A stretch of 64,000 nucleotides of DNA from Phycisphaerae bacterium (GTDB lineage Bacteria > Planctomycetota > Phycisphaerae > Tepidisphaerales > Tepidisphaeraceae): NCBI GenBank assembly GCA_025924315.1, contig JAICIO010000005.1, positions 62,001 to 126,000 on the forward strand. Reading direction: 5' to 3'. Shown here one piece after another: positions 48,971 to 57,594 of this stretch; position 1 is the first letter of the stretch; each line of letters opens with the position of its first letter. A program made the position numbers and the translations under genes. The notes below the pieces were generated by a model. It did no database searches. It was not told the origin of the DNA and worked only from the letters and a program-made list of their open reading frames with translations.

Positions 48971-49867
48971 ATGGATAACGTTTTTCGACTGGGCGTAATC
49001 GGTGTGGACAACAGCCACGCGATCGCTTTCACGCAGCGCATCAACGCCGCCAACGACGCTAAGGAAACCAAGTGCCGTGTCACCGCGATCTGGCACGATG
49101 ACAAACCGGACACCGCCCCCGAGCGGGCGAAGAAACATCTGGACGAAGCGATCAAGCTCGGCGCGAAAGAAATCGACACGCTCGAGCACATGCTCGACCA
49201 GGTCGACGGCGTGATCATGGTGCAGGTGAACGGCAATAAGCACTATGACCTCGCCCGCCCCGTGCTTGAGCACAATCTGCCGCTGTTCATCGACAAGCCG
49301 ATGACGTGCAATCTCGACCAGGCGAAAAAGTTGCTCGACGAAACCCGCCGCGGGCACGCGCGGATTTATTCATCGTCGAGCCTTCGCTGGGTACCGGAGA
49401 TCGCGACGCTGGATCGCGATGCGCTCGGTAAGCTCGTCGCGATCGACGCGTTTGGGCCGAGTGGGCACAACCCAACGATGGAAGGATTGTTCTTCTATGG
49501 CGTGCACGTCTTCGAGATGATCGATCAGATCTGGGGCCCGGGCGTGAAGCGCATCAGTGCGGTCGCGATGCCGGATCGTGAGCTGTTCGATCTGGAATAC
49601 AAGGATGGCCGCTACGCGCGAGGGCGGCTCGATCGCAAGGCGAAGTATGCGTTCGGCGCGACGGTGCAGGGCGACAAGGGTGTCAAGCAGTTCGTCGTGG
49701 AAGGCGATTTGTACGTGCCGATGGTCAAAGGGATGACCAAGTTCTTCGAAGGCGCTGATCCGCCCGTGAAGCTCCGCGACATCGTCGAAAACATTGCGGC
49801 GATGCAGGCGGGGAATGCGTCGATCAAAAAAGATGGTGCATGGGTCGACATCGAAGAGATCGCATAG
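48971..49867 (+). CDS. Gfo/Idh/MocA-like oxidoreductase, short form
   Basis: A 298-residue protein. LGVIGVDNSHAIAFTQRI is a modified nucleotide-binding loop (Asp-Asn-Ser-His instead of GxGxxG) and LPLFIDKPMTCNLDQAK gives the catalytic DKP signature, with a Lys kept. The C-terminal domain is shorter than usual. The atypical dinucleotide loop suggests altered cofactor use; homologues with this DNSH loop are known among planctomycete-like sequences (recalled). Confidence 0.85.
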   Translation: MDNVFRLGVIGVDNSHAIAFTQRINAANDAKETKCRVTAIWHDDKPDTAPERAKKHLDEAIKLGAKEIDTLEHMLDQVDGVIMVQVNGNKHYDLARPVLEHNLPLFIDKPMTCNLDQAKKLLDETRRGHARIYSSSSLRWVPEIATLDRDALGKLVAIDAFGPSGHNPTMEGLFFYGVHVFEMIDQIWGPGVKRISAVAMPDRELFDLEYKDGRYARGRLDRKAKYAFGATVQGDKGVKQFVVEGDLYVPMVKGMTKFFEGADPPVKLRDIVENIAAMQAGNASIKKDGAWVDIEEIA

Positions 49868-49870
49868 TCC

Positions 49871-49946
49871 TTTGTAGCACGGGCAACTTGCCCGTGCATT
49901 CGCGGCTATAGCCGCATGGGCACGGGCGGGGCGCCCGTGCTACAAA
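49871..49946. repeat. Nested inverted repeat class C (three-hairpin element)
   Basis: Outer arms TTTGTAGCAC (49871-49880) and GTGCTACAAA (49937-49946) enclose three hairpins: GCACGGGC-AACTT-GCCCGTGC, GCGGCTATAGCCGC and a CACGGGCG/CGCCCGTG pair. The amidase ATG follows 1 bp later. Confidence 0.9.
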
Positions 49947-49947
49947 A

Positions 49948-51204
49948 ATGAAATCACCTCTCTCTTTGTTTCTCTGCGTTTTGCTTTTGCTCGCGACCGG
50001 CTGCATGCACAAAAAGCATCCGCCGACGACACAGGAAATCGCGAAGCAATTCGCCCCGCCGTCGCTCGACGATGCGATGGCGGTGATCGATCATCGCGAT
50101 GATTGGACGACCCTGCCGGAGCTGCATGTCCCACGTAATCCCGCGGAGAAGTTTCTCAAGGACATGACGATTGTCCTCGACCCCGGTCACGGCGGAAGCG
50201 AGAACGGCGCGACATCCACGATGAAAGACGAAAGCGGCAAAACCGTCACGCTGCGCGAAGCGGATGCCAACTTCCGCGTCGCGAAGCTGCTCGAGCGATT
50301 GCTCAAAGATGCCGGCGCGAACGTTATCCTGACCCGCCACGGCGACGATCAGATGAACCTCGTTGATCGAGCGGAAGTCGCCAATAACGCCAAGCGCGTC
50401 GACGGCGGAACGGGCGCGGATCTGTTCATCAGCATCCACCACAATTCCAACACGAAAAATCCCAGCTCGAACTACACGACGATCTGGTATCACGGCGACG
50501 CGGACAACGCGGAAGTTTCAATCGATGCCGCGAATTGCGTCGCGCAGGAGCTGGCGAACCAGATTCACACGACGGTGGCGGTCACCGCGCCGCTGATGAG
50601 CGACCTCTTGATGTACGACAGCGGCTTCGGCGTCCTGCGCGCCGCGAAAATGCCGTGCTTTTTGTGCGAGTGCTCGTTCGTGACGGGCGCGACCGAACGC
50701 CAGCGCCTTCGCGATGCGACGTACAACCTGCGCGAGGCGTATGGTATTTATCTTGGCCTATGTGAGTACGCGTACTGCGGCCGCCCGACGCAAACGCTCC
50801 CGGAAGTAACGTTCGGCAGCGAGCATGTGACGATCAGCACGACCTTGAGCGAAGGATTGCCCGAGTGGTGGGGAAAGGAAAGATCGAGAATTCTTGCATC
50901 GACCGTGCAAGTACGGTTTGATGGCAAGCCGGTGCCGAGCGATTTCGATCCGAAGTCGAAGAAATTGACGGCGATTCTGCCCATTTCTTCCGTCGATGCG
51001 CGTTTGAAGAATAAGCCGCTCGTGTTTGAACTTCACTTCGAGAACATGTTCAAACACCACAATTATCCGCAGCGATTTGAGATAACGGCGGATCCTTCGG
51101 GACCGAAGGCGACGGTCGCAGCACTCGGTCCGGCGCCGCTCAGTTCGACTCGACCGGCGACCGCTGGCACGCGGGGCGCGGCAACAACACAGTCGGCGCG
51201 GTAA
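49948..51204 (+). CDS. N-acetylmuramoyl-L-alanine amidase lipoprotein (Amidase_3)
   Basis: A 418-residue protein with lipobox LATGC, so it is membrane-anchored in the periplasm. Residues about 70-270 form the zinc amidase domain: TIVLDPGHGGSENG near 75 (zinc His), READANFRVAKLLE (zinc Glu), DLFISIHHNSN (zinc His) and PCFLCECSFVTGATERQRL (catalytic-region Glu). It would cleave the amide bond between MurNAc and the peptide stem. The C-terminal 150 residues are beta-rich and of unknown role. A repeat abuts its start. Confidence 0.92.
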   Translation: MKSPLSLFLCVLLLLATGCMHKKHPPTTQEIAKQFAPPSLDDAMAVIDHRDDWTTLPELHVPRNPAEKFLKDMTIVLDPGHGGSENGATSTMKDESGKTVTLREADANFRVAKLLERLLKDAGANVILTRHGDDQMNLVDRAEVANNAKRVDGGTGADLFISIHHNSNTKNPSSNYTTIWYHGDADNAEVSIDAANCVAQELANQIHTTVAVTAPLMSDLLMYDSGFGVLRAAKMPCFLCECSFVTGATERQRLRDATYNLREAYGIYLGLCEYAYCGRPTQTLPEVTFGSEHVTISTTLSEGLPEWWGKERSRILASTVQVRFDGKPVPSDFDPKSKKLTAILPISSVDARLKNKPLVFELHFENMFKHHNYPQRFEITADPSGPKATVAALGPAPLSSTRPATAGTRGAATTQSAR

Positions 51205-51233
51205 AGTATCTGAGAGTAGAATGCCATTCGACG

Positions 51234-51247
51234 CGGAAAAGTTTCCG
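51234..51247. promoter_or_regulatory. Possible operator upstream of the GntR/LacI regulator
   Basis: Perfect palindrome CGGAAA-AG-TTTCCG, immediately followed by TACAAT (51250-51255), a plausible -10 box. It lies 43 bp before the regulator's ATG, a position suited to autoregulation. No matching second site was found by eye. Confidence 0.35.
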
Positions 51248-51290
51248 GATACAATGCCCACGATGAACCGCTCGGGAGCGAGGGAACGGC

Positions 51291-52391
51291 ATGGGTGAAG
51301 CTTCGCCGCCGATCAGGCCGGTCACCGCACAGCAAGGGCGATCCCTCTATCTCATCGTGCGCGATGCCATCCGCGAAGCCGTTGACGCCGGACGCTTCAA
51401 GCCCGGCGAGCGCCTCCCTTCCACCAAGGAACTTTCCCAGCAGCTCGAAGTCTCGCTCGTCACCGCGCACCGCGCGCTGCAGGAACTCGTGACCATCGGC
51501 GTGCTCCAGCGCGCCCAGGGCCGCGGAACGTTCGTCCATCCGCGTTACTTTGATCGCAAGCTGCCTTCGATCGAAGCTCGCGTCGGACTCTTCTTCCACC
51601 CCGAAGCCTCGCTTGCAGACTTTTACCACAGCCAGGTGATGGAAGGCGTTCGGCAGGGCGCCATGCACCTTTCGCTCGATCTGGTGCTGTTACGCTTCGG
51701 CGAGGACATCCGCAACGAATGTAACGGATACCTTTACGTCAACCCGTGGGAAGACCAGGTTGAAACCCTTCGCGCGCACCTTCCGCGCAAGCAGCCGGTG
51801 GTGGCAGTCGGTGTGATGACCGACTGCGACCGCGCAAGCTGTCTCGATATCGATAACTTGGAGCTCGGCCGTAAGGCGGTCGATCATTTGTTCCGCCTGG
51901 GGCATCGTCGCATTGGTTATCTCGGTTCCGGCGAGCAATTAAGCAACTCGATGCAGCGATGGGAAGGTTTCCGCCAAGGCTGCGAGCAGCACGGCGTGAC
52001 AATCGATGAAAGCCGGATCGTCAAAGGCTCGAGCTGGCAGCTCAACGACACCGAGATGAACGATCTCCTGACGACGCTGGCGAGCAATTCGCGTCCGACC
52101 GCGATGTTCTGCGGCGGGTTTTTCTTCGCGCTCGATGCGTATGGAGCAGCTGCCCGATTGGGCCTTCGCATTCCGCAGGACTTGTCGATCATCGCGGTCG
52201 ACGATCCACCGAGCGCGGCGCATTTGTCTCCCCCGCTCACAACCCTGCGCCAGCCGCTCAATAAGCTCGGCCAGGACGCGATCACGCTGCTCTACGACAA
52301 GATCCGCAAGAACGACAGCACGATCACCAAACGCATTCTCAACGGCGAATTGATCATCCGCGCCAGCACCGCCGCGCCGAGTAAGACGTAA
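51291..52391 (+). CDS. GntR-type winged-helix regulator with LacI-like sugar-binding domain
   Basis: A 366-residue regulator. Residues about 15-85 are a GntR winged helix (REAVDAGRFKPGERLPSTKE, VSLVTAHRALQELVTIGVLQ, GRGTFV). Residues about 95-360 are a periplasmic-binding-protein type I fold like LacI effectors: LFFHPEASLADFYHSQVMEG, DHLFRLGHRRIGYLG, FCGGFFFALDAYGAAARLG and DLSIIAVDDPPSAAHLSPPL followed by TTLRQP. This is the AraR-type hybrid architecture. It probably represses carbohydrate genes until a sugar binds; adjacent targets are not evident. Confidence 0.93.
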   Translation: MGEASPPIRPVTAQQGRSLYLIVRDAIREAVDAGRFKPGERLPSTKELSQQLEVSLVTAHRALQELVTIGVLQRAQGRGTFVHPRYFDRKLPSIEARVGLFFHPEASLADFYHSQVMEGVRQGAMHLSLDLVLLRFGEDIRNECNGYLYVNPWEDQVETLRAHLPRKQPVVAVGVMTDCDRASCLDIDNLELGRKAVDHLFRLGHRRIGYLGSGEQLSNSMQRWEGFRQGCEQHGVTIDESRIVKGSSWQLNDTEMNDLLTTLASNSRPTAMFCGGFFFALDAYGAAARLGLRIPQDLSIIAVDDPPSAAHLSPPLTTLRQPLNKLGQDAITLLYDKIRKNDSTITKRILNGELIIRASTAAPSKT

Positions 52392-52416
52392 GTTTCCCTT
52401 AGAAACTGATTTGCCC

Positions 52417-52513
52417 TCACGGCCGTCCCAGAGCGAAGCGCCGGGCGGCATCGCAACGCGCGAGCGAAGACCGAAAAGATGCCGCCTGGCGCTAAAGCTC
52501 TGGGCGGCCGTGA
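52417..52513. repeat. Inverted repeat class J
   Basis: Arms 52417-52452 and 52478-52513 (36 bp, several mismatches), ends TCACGGCCGTCC and GGGCGGCCGTGA, with AGAGC and GGCGGCATC inner parts. It lies between the regulator and moeA. Confidence 0.9.
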
Positions 52514-52537
52514 ACGTAATTGACTATCATTTCACAA

Positions 52538-53752
52538 ATGTCCGATCCCGATGTTTCCGATCTGATCAGCGTCGAGCGCGCAATCCAGATCATCGACTCG
52601 ACGCCGATCACCCTCCAATCCTCCCAAACCGCGATGGAGGGCAGCTACGGTTGCCGGCTTGCGCGCGATCTGCGCTCCGATCGCGATTATCCGCCGTTCG
52701 ATAAGAGCCAGATGGATGGGTTCGCTATCCGTGCCGCGGATGCGTCGTCTCGATTGAAGGTCGTGGGTGAAATTGCGGCGGGCGGATTAAGCGATCGCGC
52801 CATCGGCACGGGCGAAGCAATTGCGATTATGACTGGCGCGCCTGTGCCAGCTGGCGCGGATGCCATCGTGCCCGTCGAGCACACGCGACGCGAGGGCGAA
52901 TTCGTTCGGATCGAAAAGCCGGTGAAGCCCGGCCAATCGATCGCGAAGCGCGGAAACGATTGCGTCGCGGGCGAAGTCGTATTGAAAGCCGGCATTCGGA
53001 TGGCCGGCGCGCAGATCGCCGTCGCGGCGAGCATCGGCGCGACGGAAGTTTCGATTTATCCCCCATCGCGGGTGGCAGTGCTTTCGACGGGCGACGAAAT
53101 CGTTCCAATCGATCAAACGCCGGGACCGACGCAGATCCGCAACTCCAACGCGATCATGCTGCAATCGCTTCTGCGCCGTGGGTATGGATGTTTCGTCGAT
53201 TCGGTCGCGACCGCGCGCGACGAGCCGAGCGTCATCCGTCGCGAAATTGAAAAAGCATTCGAATCGTGCACCGTGCTCTTCATCTCCGGCGGAATGAGCA
53301 TGGGCGAATACGATTTCGTCCCGCGGGTGCTGCAGGAGCTCGGGTTTGAATTCAAAATTACGAAGCTGCGCATTAAGCCGGGAAAGCCGTTTGTTTTCGG
53401 CGGAAAAGGCGATGGCGCGGCGGCAAAATATGTCTTCGGCCTGCCGGGGAATCCCGTGAGCAGCTTTGTTTGCACGGTTCGACTCGCCTCGCGATTGCTC
53501 ACGAGGTTAAGCGGGGGAATGCCGGATGACCGCGTAATTCGGGCGAAAATCGAGGGTTCGCTCCCCGCCAACGGTCCGCGCGAGTTCTATCTGCCCGGAA
53601 TTTGGAACGGTGAAACGGTTCGCCCGCTACAATGGAAGGGTTCCGCCGATATCTACGCGCTGGCGCAGGCCAACGTGCTGATCGTCCGGCCGGAAAACGA
53701 CGGCGCGGTCGCGTCGGGCGGCGTCGTCCGGGCCTTGGAGATCCCCACATGA
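52538..53752 (+). CDS. moeA: Molybdopterin molybdotransferase MoeA
   Basis: A 404-residue MoeA. Family motifs: FDKSQMDGFAIRAAD, AIAIMTGAPVPAGADAIVPV, VAVLSTGDEIVP, FISGGMSMGEYDFV, IKPGKPFVFGG and GLPGNPVSSFVC. It inserts molybdate into adenylylated molybdopterin. ATG 52538 matches usual MoeA length; an in-frame TTG at 52520 would add six residues. No other molybdenum-cofactor gene is adjacent. It overlaps the next small gene by 4 bp (ATGA). Confidence 0.95.
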   Translation: MSDPDVSDLISVERAIQIIDSTPITLQSSQTAMEGSYGCRLARDLRSDRDYPPFDKSQMDGFAIRAADASSRLKVVGEIAAGGLSDRAIGTGEAIAIMTGAPVPAGADAIVPVEHTRREGEFVRIEKPVKPGQSIAKRGNDCVAGEVVLKAGIRMAGAQIAVAASIGATEVSIYPPSRVAVLSTGDEIVPIDQTPGPTQIRNSNAIMLQSLLRRGYGCFVDSVATARDEPSVIRREIEKAFESCTVLFISGGMSMGEYDFVPRVLQELGFEFKITKLRIKPGKPFVFGGKGDGAAAKYVFGLPGNPVSSFVCTVRLASRLLTRLSGGMPDDRVIRAKIEGSLPANGPREFYLPGIWNGETVRPLQWKGSADIYALAQANVLIVRPENDGAVASGGVVRALEIPT

Positions 53753-53868
53753 AATGGCGAACCTTTCTGCTCGTGCTGATCTGCGCGATCCTCAGCTTCG
53801 GCGGTTCGTTCACGTGCAGCACGAGCACGCACGATCACGTGGATCATCACGATAGCGCTCATCCTTGA
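53749..53868 (+). CDS. Exported His-rich micropeptide coupled to moeA
   Basis: A 39-residue peptide. The ATG overlaps the moeA stop (ATGA), suggesting translational coupling. The first 22 residues look like a signal peptide (RTFLLVLICAILSFGG), and the remainder, CSTSTHDHVDHHDSAHP, has six histidines and four aspartates around one Cys, the pattern of a metal-binding segment. If the Cys follows a lipobox-like position, it could be lipidated, but SFTC is a weak match. Function not known. Confidence 0.6.
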   Translation: MKWRTFLLVLICAILSFGGSFTCSTSTHDHVDHHDSAHP

Positions 53869-53956
53869 AAATGCGACCTGTGGTGGCACACAGGCATTTT
53901 TGCCTATGACGGGGCGAAGTACTCCCCGACCCGATTCGGGTAGTGGTACACTCTGC

Positions 53957-54454
53957 TCAGGAAAACAACCTTCTTCGCACCGCAAGCACCACGACAGCGA
54001 TCACTATTACGGCCACCTGATTCGATATTAAATACTTGATTCTGCGTCGCAACTCTCCGCCTTGATTAGTCCACCGATACAAAAACATGATTTCTGGGAT
54101 AAGCATGATGGGAGCGAAGAAGACTATCGCGGTTGAGAGGGGTATGCGCGGTGGCGCTCCGGCTATGCTCCCGCCAACTGCCGACGCAATTGCTACAACC
54201 AAGACGGCGGGATCCCAGTAGGTTAGAAAGCCGATGAGTCCCTTGTTCATTGCTTGTTCTTTGAGTCGGGCTTGTTCTTCCTCATGCTGGATTCTATCAG
54301 GCGGACGAGATTCGGGCTTGGTCAGAGTATTCCAATACCCTTGGACGATGATGGACTTGTTCAGATGATAGAGAACGAAGAAAAGAGGCTGGGCGGGCGC
54401 TGACGCACGACAAGCCCGCGAAGAAGCGGCGGTGATTAAATGCGTTCGTTGCAC
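53957..54454 (-). CDS. Hypothetical membrane protein
   Basis: The full open frame has 165 codons; the start is uncertain. ATG 54250 would give 97 residues starting before the first helix. Three hydrophobic segments (PAVLVVAIASAVGGSIAG; STAIVFFAPIMLIPEIMFLY; VAVIVIAVVVLAVRRR) indicate an inner-membrane protein. A charged HEEEQARLKEQ segment upstream would be a cytoplasmic helix if the longer form is used. Base composition and codon use are less GC-rich than in the neighbours. No family recognised. Confidence 0.55.
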   Translation of the reverse strand: MQRTHLITAASSRACRASAPAQPLFFVLYHLNKSIIVQGYWNTLTKPESRPPDRIQHEEEQARLKEQAMNKGLIGFLTYWDPAVLVVAIASAVGGSIAGAPPRIPLSTAIVFFAPIMLIPEIMFLYRWTNQGGELRRRIKYLISNQVAVIVIAVVVLAVRRRLFS

Positions 54455-54649
54455 GGTCTGCTGACAAAGGCTCTAGAGATTTGCGCTCCACCAACCGGCG
54501 GGGTGTTCGTATCATTCGCTGCCTGTGTCTTTGTTTGTGTGATTCACCGACAGTGGCGACTCTTGTCTTGGATGACCATCGCCTACGTGGTTTTGATCGC
54601 TGTCTTGTTCGGACTCCAAGAACTAGCTTACCGGTCAATGCGGCGATAG
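54440..54649 (+). CDS. Small membrane protein (two helices)
   Basis: A 69-residue protein with two hydrophobic segments (GGVFVSFAACVFVCVI and WMTIAYVVLIAVLFGLQEL). No clear ribosome binding site. It overlaps the far 5' end of the opposite open frame, which argues that the latter starts internally. Its composition is similar to that neighbour. Low confidence that it is expressed. The spacer 54650-54751 shows nothing. Confidence 0.4.
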   Translation: MRSLHGLLTKALEICAPPTGGVFVSFAACVFVCVIHRQWRLLSWMTIAYVVLIAVLFGLQELAYRSMRR

Positions 54650-54751
54650 GGCCTCGATCCGCTCAGAGTATACACCACCCCCATTCGCACGGAGTGCCGT
54701 GGCCGATCACCGCCAAGAATGTCAGTGCCACGATTTGGTGGTGAAGCGGCT

Positions 54752-55948
54752 CTACTTAAGCGCAACGTCTTGTGTGTGCGGACGAATCACGTACCCGACG
54801 CCCCCGCTATTGTCGAACCATGCCTTGGCGAGCTCGTCTGCTTTGTAGATCACACCGTTGCCTTTCGCGCGGCTGGCGGGGTCGTTCACGATCACATCGC
54901 CGTCCTTTGTAAATCCGCGGAGCACGATGAGATGGCCGGCGGTTTTGGGTTGGACGTTGCTGGGGAATTCGCCCGGCTCGAAGCGAATATTCGCGATGAC
55001 GGGCTGGCCGTTGGCAATGCACGCTTTGAGCTTGTCGAAGTTCCGGAAGCGATCGATCCACGCGTCCATGCCGAGCTCGCCGGCGCGGGCGATGTTGCGC
55101 CCCCAGTTGCCGAACATGTCGTGCTCGGGATCGTAGATCGCGAGCGCATTCTCATCGGTCGGCAGGTTTACGCCGAAGTATTGCAGCACCATCGAGGTGC
55201 TCGTCGGCGAGCAGATCACGCCGGCGAACGATTTGTAGCCGTCGCCTTGTGGACGATATGGAACGCCCAGATCACGATGCCAATCGCCGGTGATTTCGAT
55301 CGGTGGAGTGAGGGCGTCGTACAGAGTCTTGTCGTTGACTTGCCCTGAGCAAACGACGGCGACGCGACGGATCGATGGGTTCACGCCTTTATCAAGCGAG
55401 AAACTCTGGAGCTTGGCGCGGATCTTCACCGCGCTGGCGGGTCGATCGAGCACGAGGTTGTCGATATCGACCGCGCCGTACTTGAAGTCCACCGGCCGCG
55501 GCTCGTCGAAGAGCGTGCGTCCCCACTGGCCGATGTAAAGCCACGGCGACCACTCGCCGCTGCGCGCGTCGCGCGTGCTGATCGTGAACCACACGCCCGT
55601 GTCCGGCGGCGTCGTCACGTTCCACGATGGGATGAACTCCGTCGCGCCAAAACCCAGCTCGATCACCGGCGAAGTCCAGGTGCCATAGCGCGGAAAGGTC
55701 TTGGGCCGATCGTCGTTCAGGACGACCGTCGCGCCCGAAGAAACATGATCGCTCTGCGCCTGCGTAAATCGTGCGGCGGTGTCGAACATCACCAGCCGAT
55801 CGACCATGTTCGGCCGACCGTGCAGCGGATTGTTCACACCAAACGCATGCCGATGAACACCACCTTCGGAGAGCAGCGCGATGACCAGCGCCGCCGCCAC
55901 CAGTACCGTCGTCAGGATCGAAACCCACAAAAGCTTTCGTTCACTCAC
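54752..55948 (-). CDS. Exported C39-like (C39_2) cysteine peptidase
   Basis: About 398 residues from GTG 55948, which places a signal-anchor (LLWVSILTTVLVAAALVIAL) near the N-terminus; the frame runs upstream but overlaps the divergent gene's control region. Residues about 100-215 are a beta-rich domain (FPRYGTWTSPVIELGFGA; WSPWLYIGQWGR). The C-terminal part is a papain-like C39_2 domain: VICSPTSTSMVLQYFG with the catalytic Cys, KTAGHLIVLRGFTKDGD with the catalytic His and VIVNDPASR with the Asp. It probably cleaves peptides outside the cytoplasm; whether bacteriocin leader processing is involved is unknown, since no transporter is fused. Confidence 0.88.
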   Translation of the reverse strand: MSERKLLWVSILTTVLVAAALVIALLSEGGVHRHAFGVNNPLHGRPNMVDRLVMFDTAARFTQAQSDHVSSGATVVLNDDRPKTFPRYGTWTSPVIELGFGATEFIPSWNVTTPPDTGVWFTISTRDARSGEWSPWLYIGQWGRTLFDEPRPVDFKYGAVDIDNLVLDRPASAVKIRAKLQSFSLDKGVNPSIRRVAVVCSGQVNDKTLYDALTPPIEITGDWHRDLGVPYRPQGDGYKSFAGVICSPTSTSMVLQYFGVNLPTDENALAIYDPEHDMFGNWGRNIARAGELGMDAWIDRFRNFDKLKACIANGQPVIANIRFEPGEFPSNVQPKTAGHLIVLRGFTKDGDVIVNDPASRAKGNGVIYKADELAKAWFDNSGGVGYVIRPHTQDVALK

Positions 55949-56040
55949 ACCCGCATTGTATCGAGTTCCCGCGACGTGTCGCACGCGTGTCAAAAGTTTG
56001 CAAACCGCTGCGTCCGCACGCACTATGCGACGCTGGAAGG

Positions 56041-57492
56041 ATGATCCGCAAACTCCTAACAAGCACAGGCGTTGCGACGGCTCTCGGTCTTGCTGCCCTG
56101 CCCACATTGGGGCAGCAGCAGCAGGATCTGGCGCGCTTTCAACGCTCGCTCGAACAGATCCAGCGCGACACGATCCTGACGATCAACCCGAATGTCCCGG
56201 CGAATCAGCGCGTTTACTTCGATTACGGCGCATATATCACCGCCGGGTATCTGTCGCTCGACGACAACGTGAACGACAACCACGTGCTGCGGCAGTACCA
56301 GTTTCTGCCGTACATGCGACTGAACCTCGACAACGTGCACGAGGTCTTCATCCGCGGGATCATTGGTTATCGCGACTTTAATGAAGGCGACAGCTTCGAT
56401 GGGCTCGGCGATGAGCCGATCGACGGTGATCTCGACGTCGGCTACTACAAGTTCGATCTCGCGCGTTACATGTCCGCGTACAAGGGACACAAACCCGATT
56501 ACACGCTCACGATCAAAGGCGGCCGCGATCTGGTGTATTGGGCGAACGGGCTGGTGCTGAGCGACCGGCTCGACGGCATCATGATCGACGGGAGTGCCGG
56601 TAACTTTGGCCTGTCGTTCGTCGCGGGCGTCACGCCCACGCGCACGGTCGATTTCGACGCCACGCGCCCCGAATTCGATCACGACACCCGCCGCGGATTC
56701 TACGGGCTGATGCTCAATACCAACATCGCGGGACATCAGCCGTACGTCTATGCGATGTTGCAGCGCGATTACAACGACGCGGACGAATCGACCAGCGGCA
56801 ACATCACCACGAAGTTCGATTACAACAGCTACTACCTCGGCATTGGCTCGAGCGGTCCTCTGAGCGATCGCCTGCTCTATAGCACCGAGTTTGCTTATGA
56901 AGGCGGGAATTCGCTGTCGAACAGCTTCACGATCGGCGGGCCGTTCATTTCGCCGGTCCAGCAGCAGCGCGACGAGATCCAAGCCTTCGCCGGCGATGCA
57001 CGGCTCGATTATCTCTTTGGCGATCATCACAACACGCGCGCGAGTGGTGAACTGATCTTCGCCTCGGGCGATGACGATCGTCTGAACACGTCCGATACCT
57101 TCGGCGGAAACAAACCCGGTACGAAGGACCGCGCGTTCAACGCCTTCGGCCTGCTCAACACCGGCCTGTCGTTCGCGCCGCAGGTTTCGAATCTTCTCGC
57201 CCTGCGCCTGGGCATCACCACGATGCCGCTTCCCGATCTCGGACCGTTTCGACGCATGCAGGTCGGCGGCGACTTCTTCATCTTCGACAAACTCGAAGCC
57301 GACGCGCCGATCAACGAGCCCAGCGCGAGCGGCCGTTATCTCGGTTGCGAGCCGGATCTGTATCTGAACTGGCAGTTGACGAGCGACCTGACGCTGGCGG
57401 TACGGTACGGTGTTTTCATTCCGAACGGCGACGTGCTCCCGAGCGATGACGCGCGACAGTTTATCTTCGTGGGATTGACGTATGCGTTCTAG
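56041..57492 (+). CDS. Outer-membrane beta-barrel protein, porin-like
   Basis: A 483-residue protein with a signal peptide (LLTSTGVATALGLAALPTLG) starting at the ATG at 56041. The rest shows alternating short amphipathic strands and turns (FDYGAYITAGYLSL; YTLTIKGGRDLVYWANGLVL; FDYNSYYLGIGSSG), ending with an aromatic terminal strand DARQFIFVGLTYAF, the classic last beta-strand of barrels with C-terminal Phe. It resembles alginate-export-type or planctomycete porin families but I cannot name one. GGAAGG lies immediately before the ATG. Confidence 0.82.
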   Translation: MIRKLLTSTGVATALGLAALPTLGQQQQDLARFQRSLEQIQRDTILTINPNVPANQRVYFDYGAYITAGYLSLDDNVNDNHVLRQYQFLPYMRLNLDNVHEVFIRGIIGYRDFNEGDSFDGLGDEPIDGDLDVGYYKFDLARYMSAYKGHKPDYTLTIKGGRDLVYWANGLVLSDRLDGIMIDGSAGNFGLSFVAGVTPTRTVDFDATRPEFDHDTRRGFYGLMLNTNIAGHQPYVYAMLQRDYNDADESTSGNITTKFDYNSYYLGIGSSGPLSDRLLYSTEFAYEGGNSLSNSFTIGGPFISPVQQQRDEIQAFAGDARLDYLFGDHHNTRASGELIFASGDDDRLNTSDTFGGNKPGTKDRAFNAFGLLNTGLSFAPQVSNLLALRLGITTMPLPDLGPFRRMQVGGDFFIFDKLEADAPINEPSASGRYLGCEPDLYLNWQLTSDLTLAVRYGVFIPNGDVLPSDDARQFIFVGLTYAF

Positions 57493-57515
57493 AAAAGACC
57501 AAATGCCGCCGCGCT

Positions 57516-57594
57516 GTCATCCAGAGCGCAGCGAAGGATCTCGGGATCGAACACCGTTCTCGACTTCGAGATCCTTCGCTGCGCTCAGGATGAC
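57516..57594. repeat. Inverted repeat class A, copy 3
   Basis: 27-bp arms 57516-57542 and 57568-57594, one mismatch. A base differs from the other copies in both arms in complementary fashion (GCGCAGCG against CGCTGCGC). The right arm contains the ATG (57590-57592) of the following lipoprotein gene. Confidence 0.95.
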
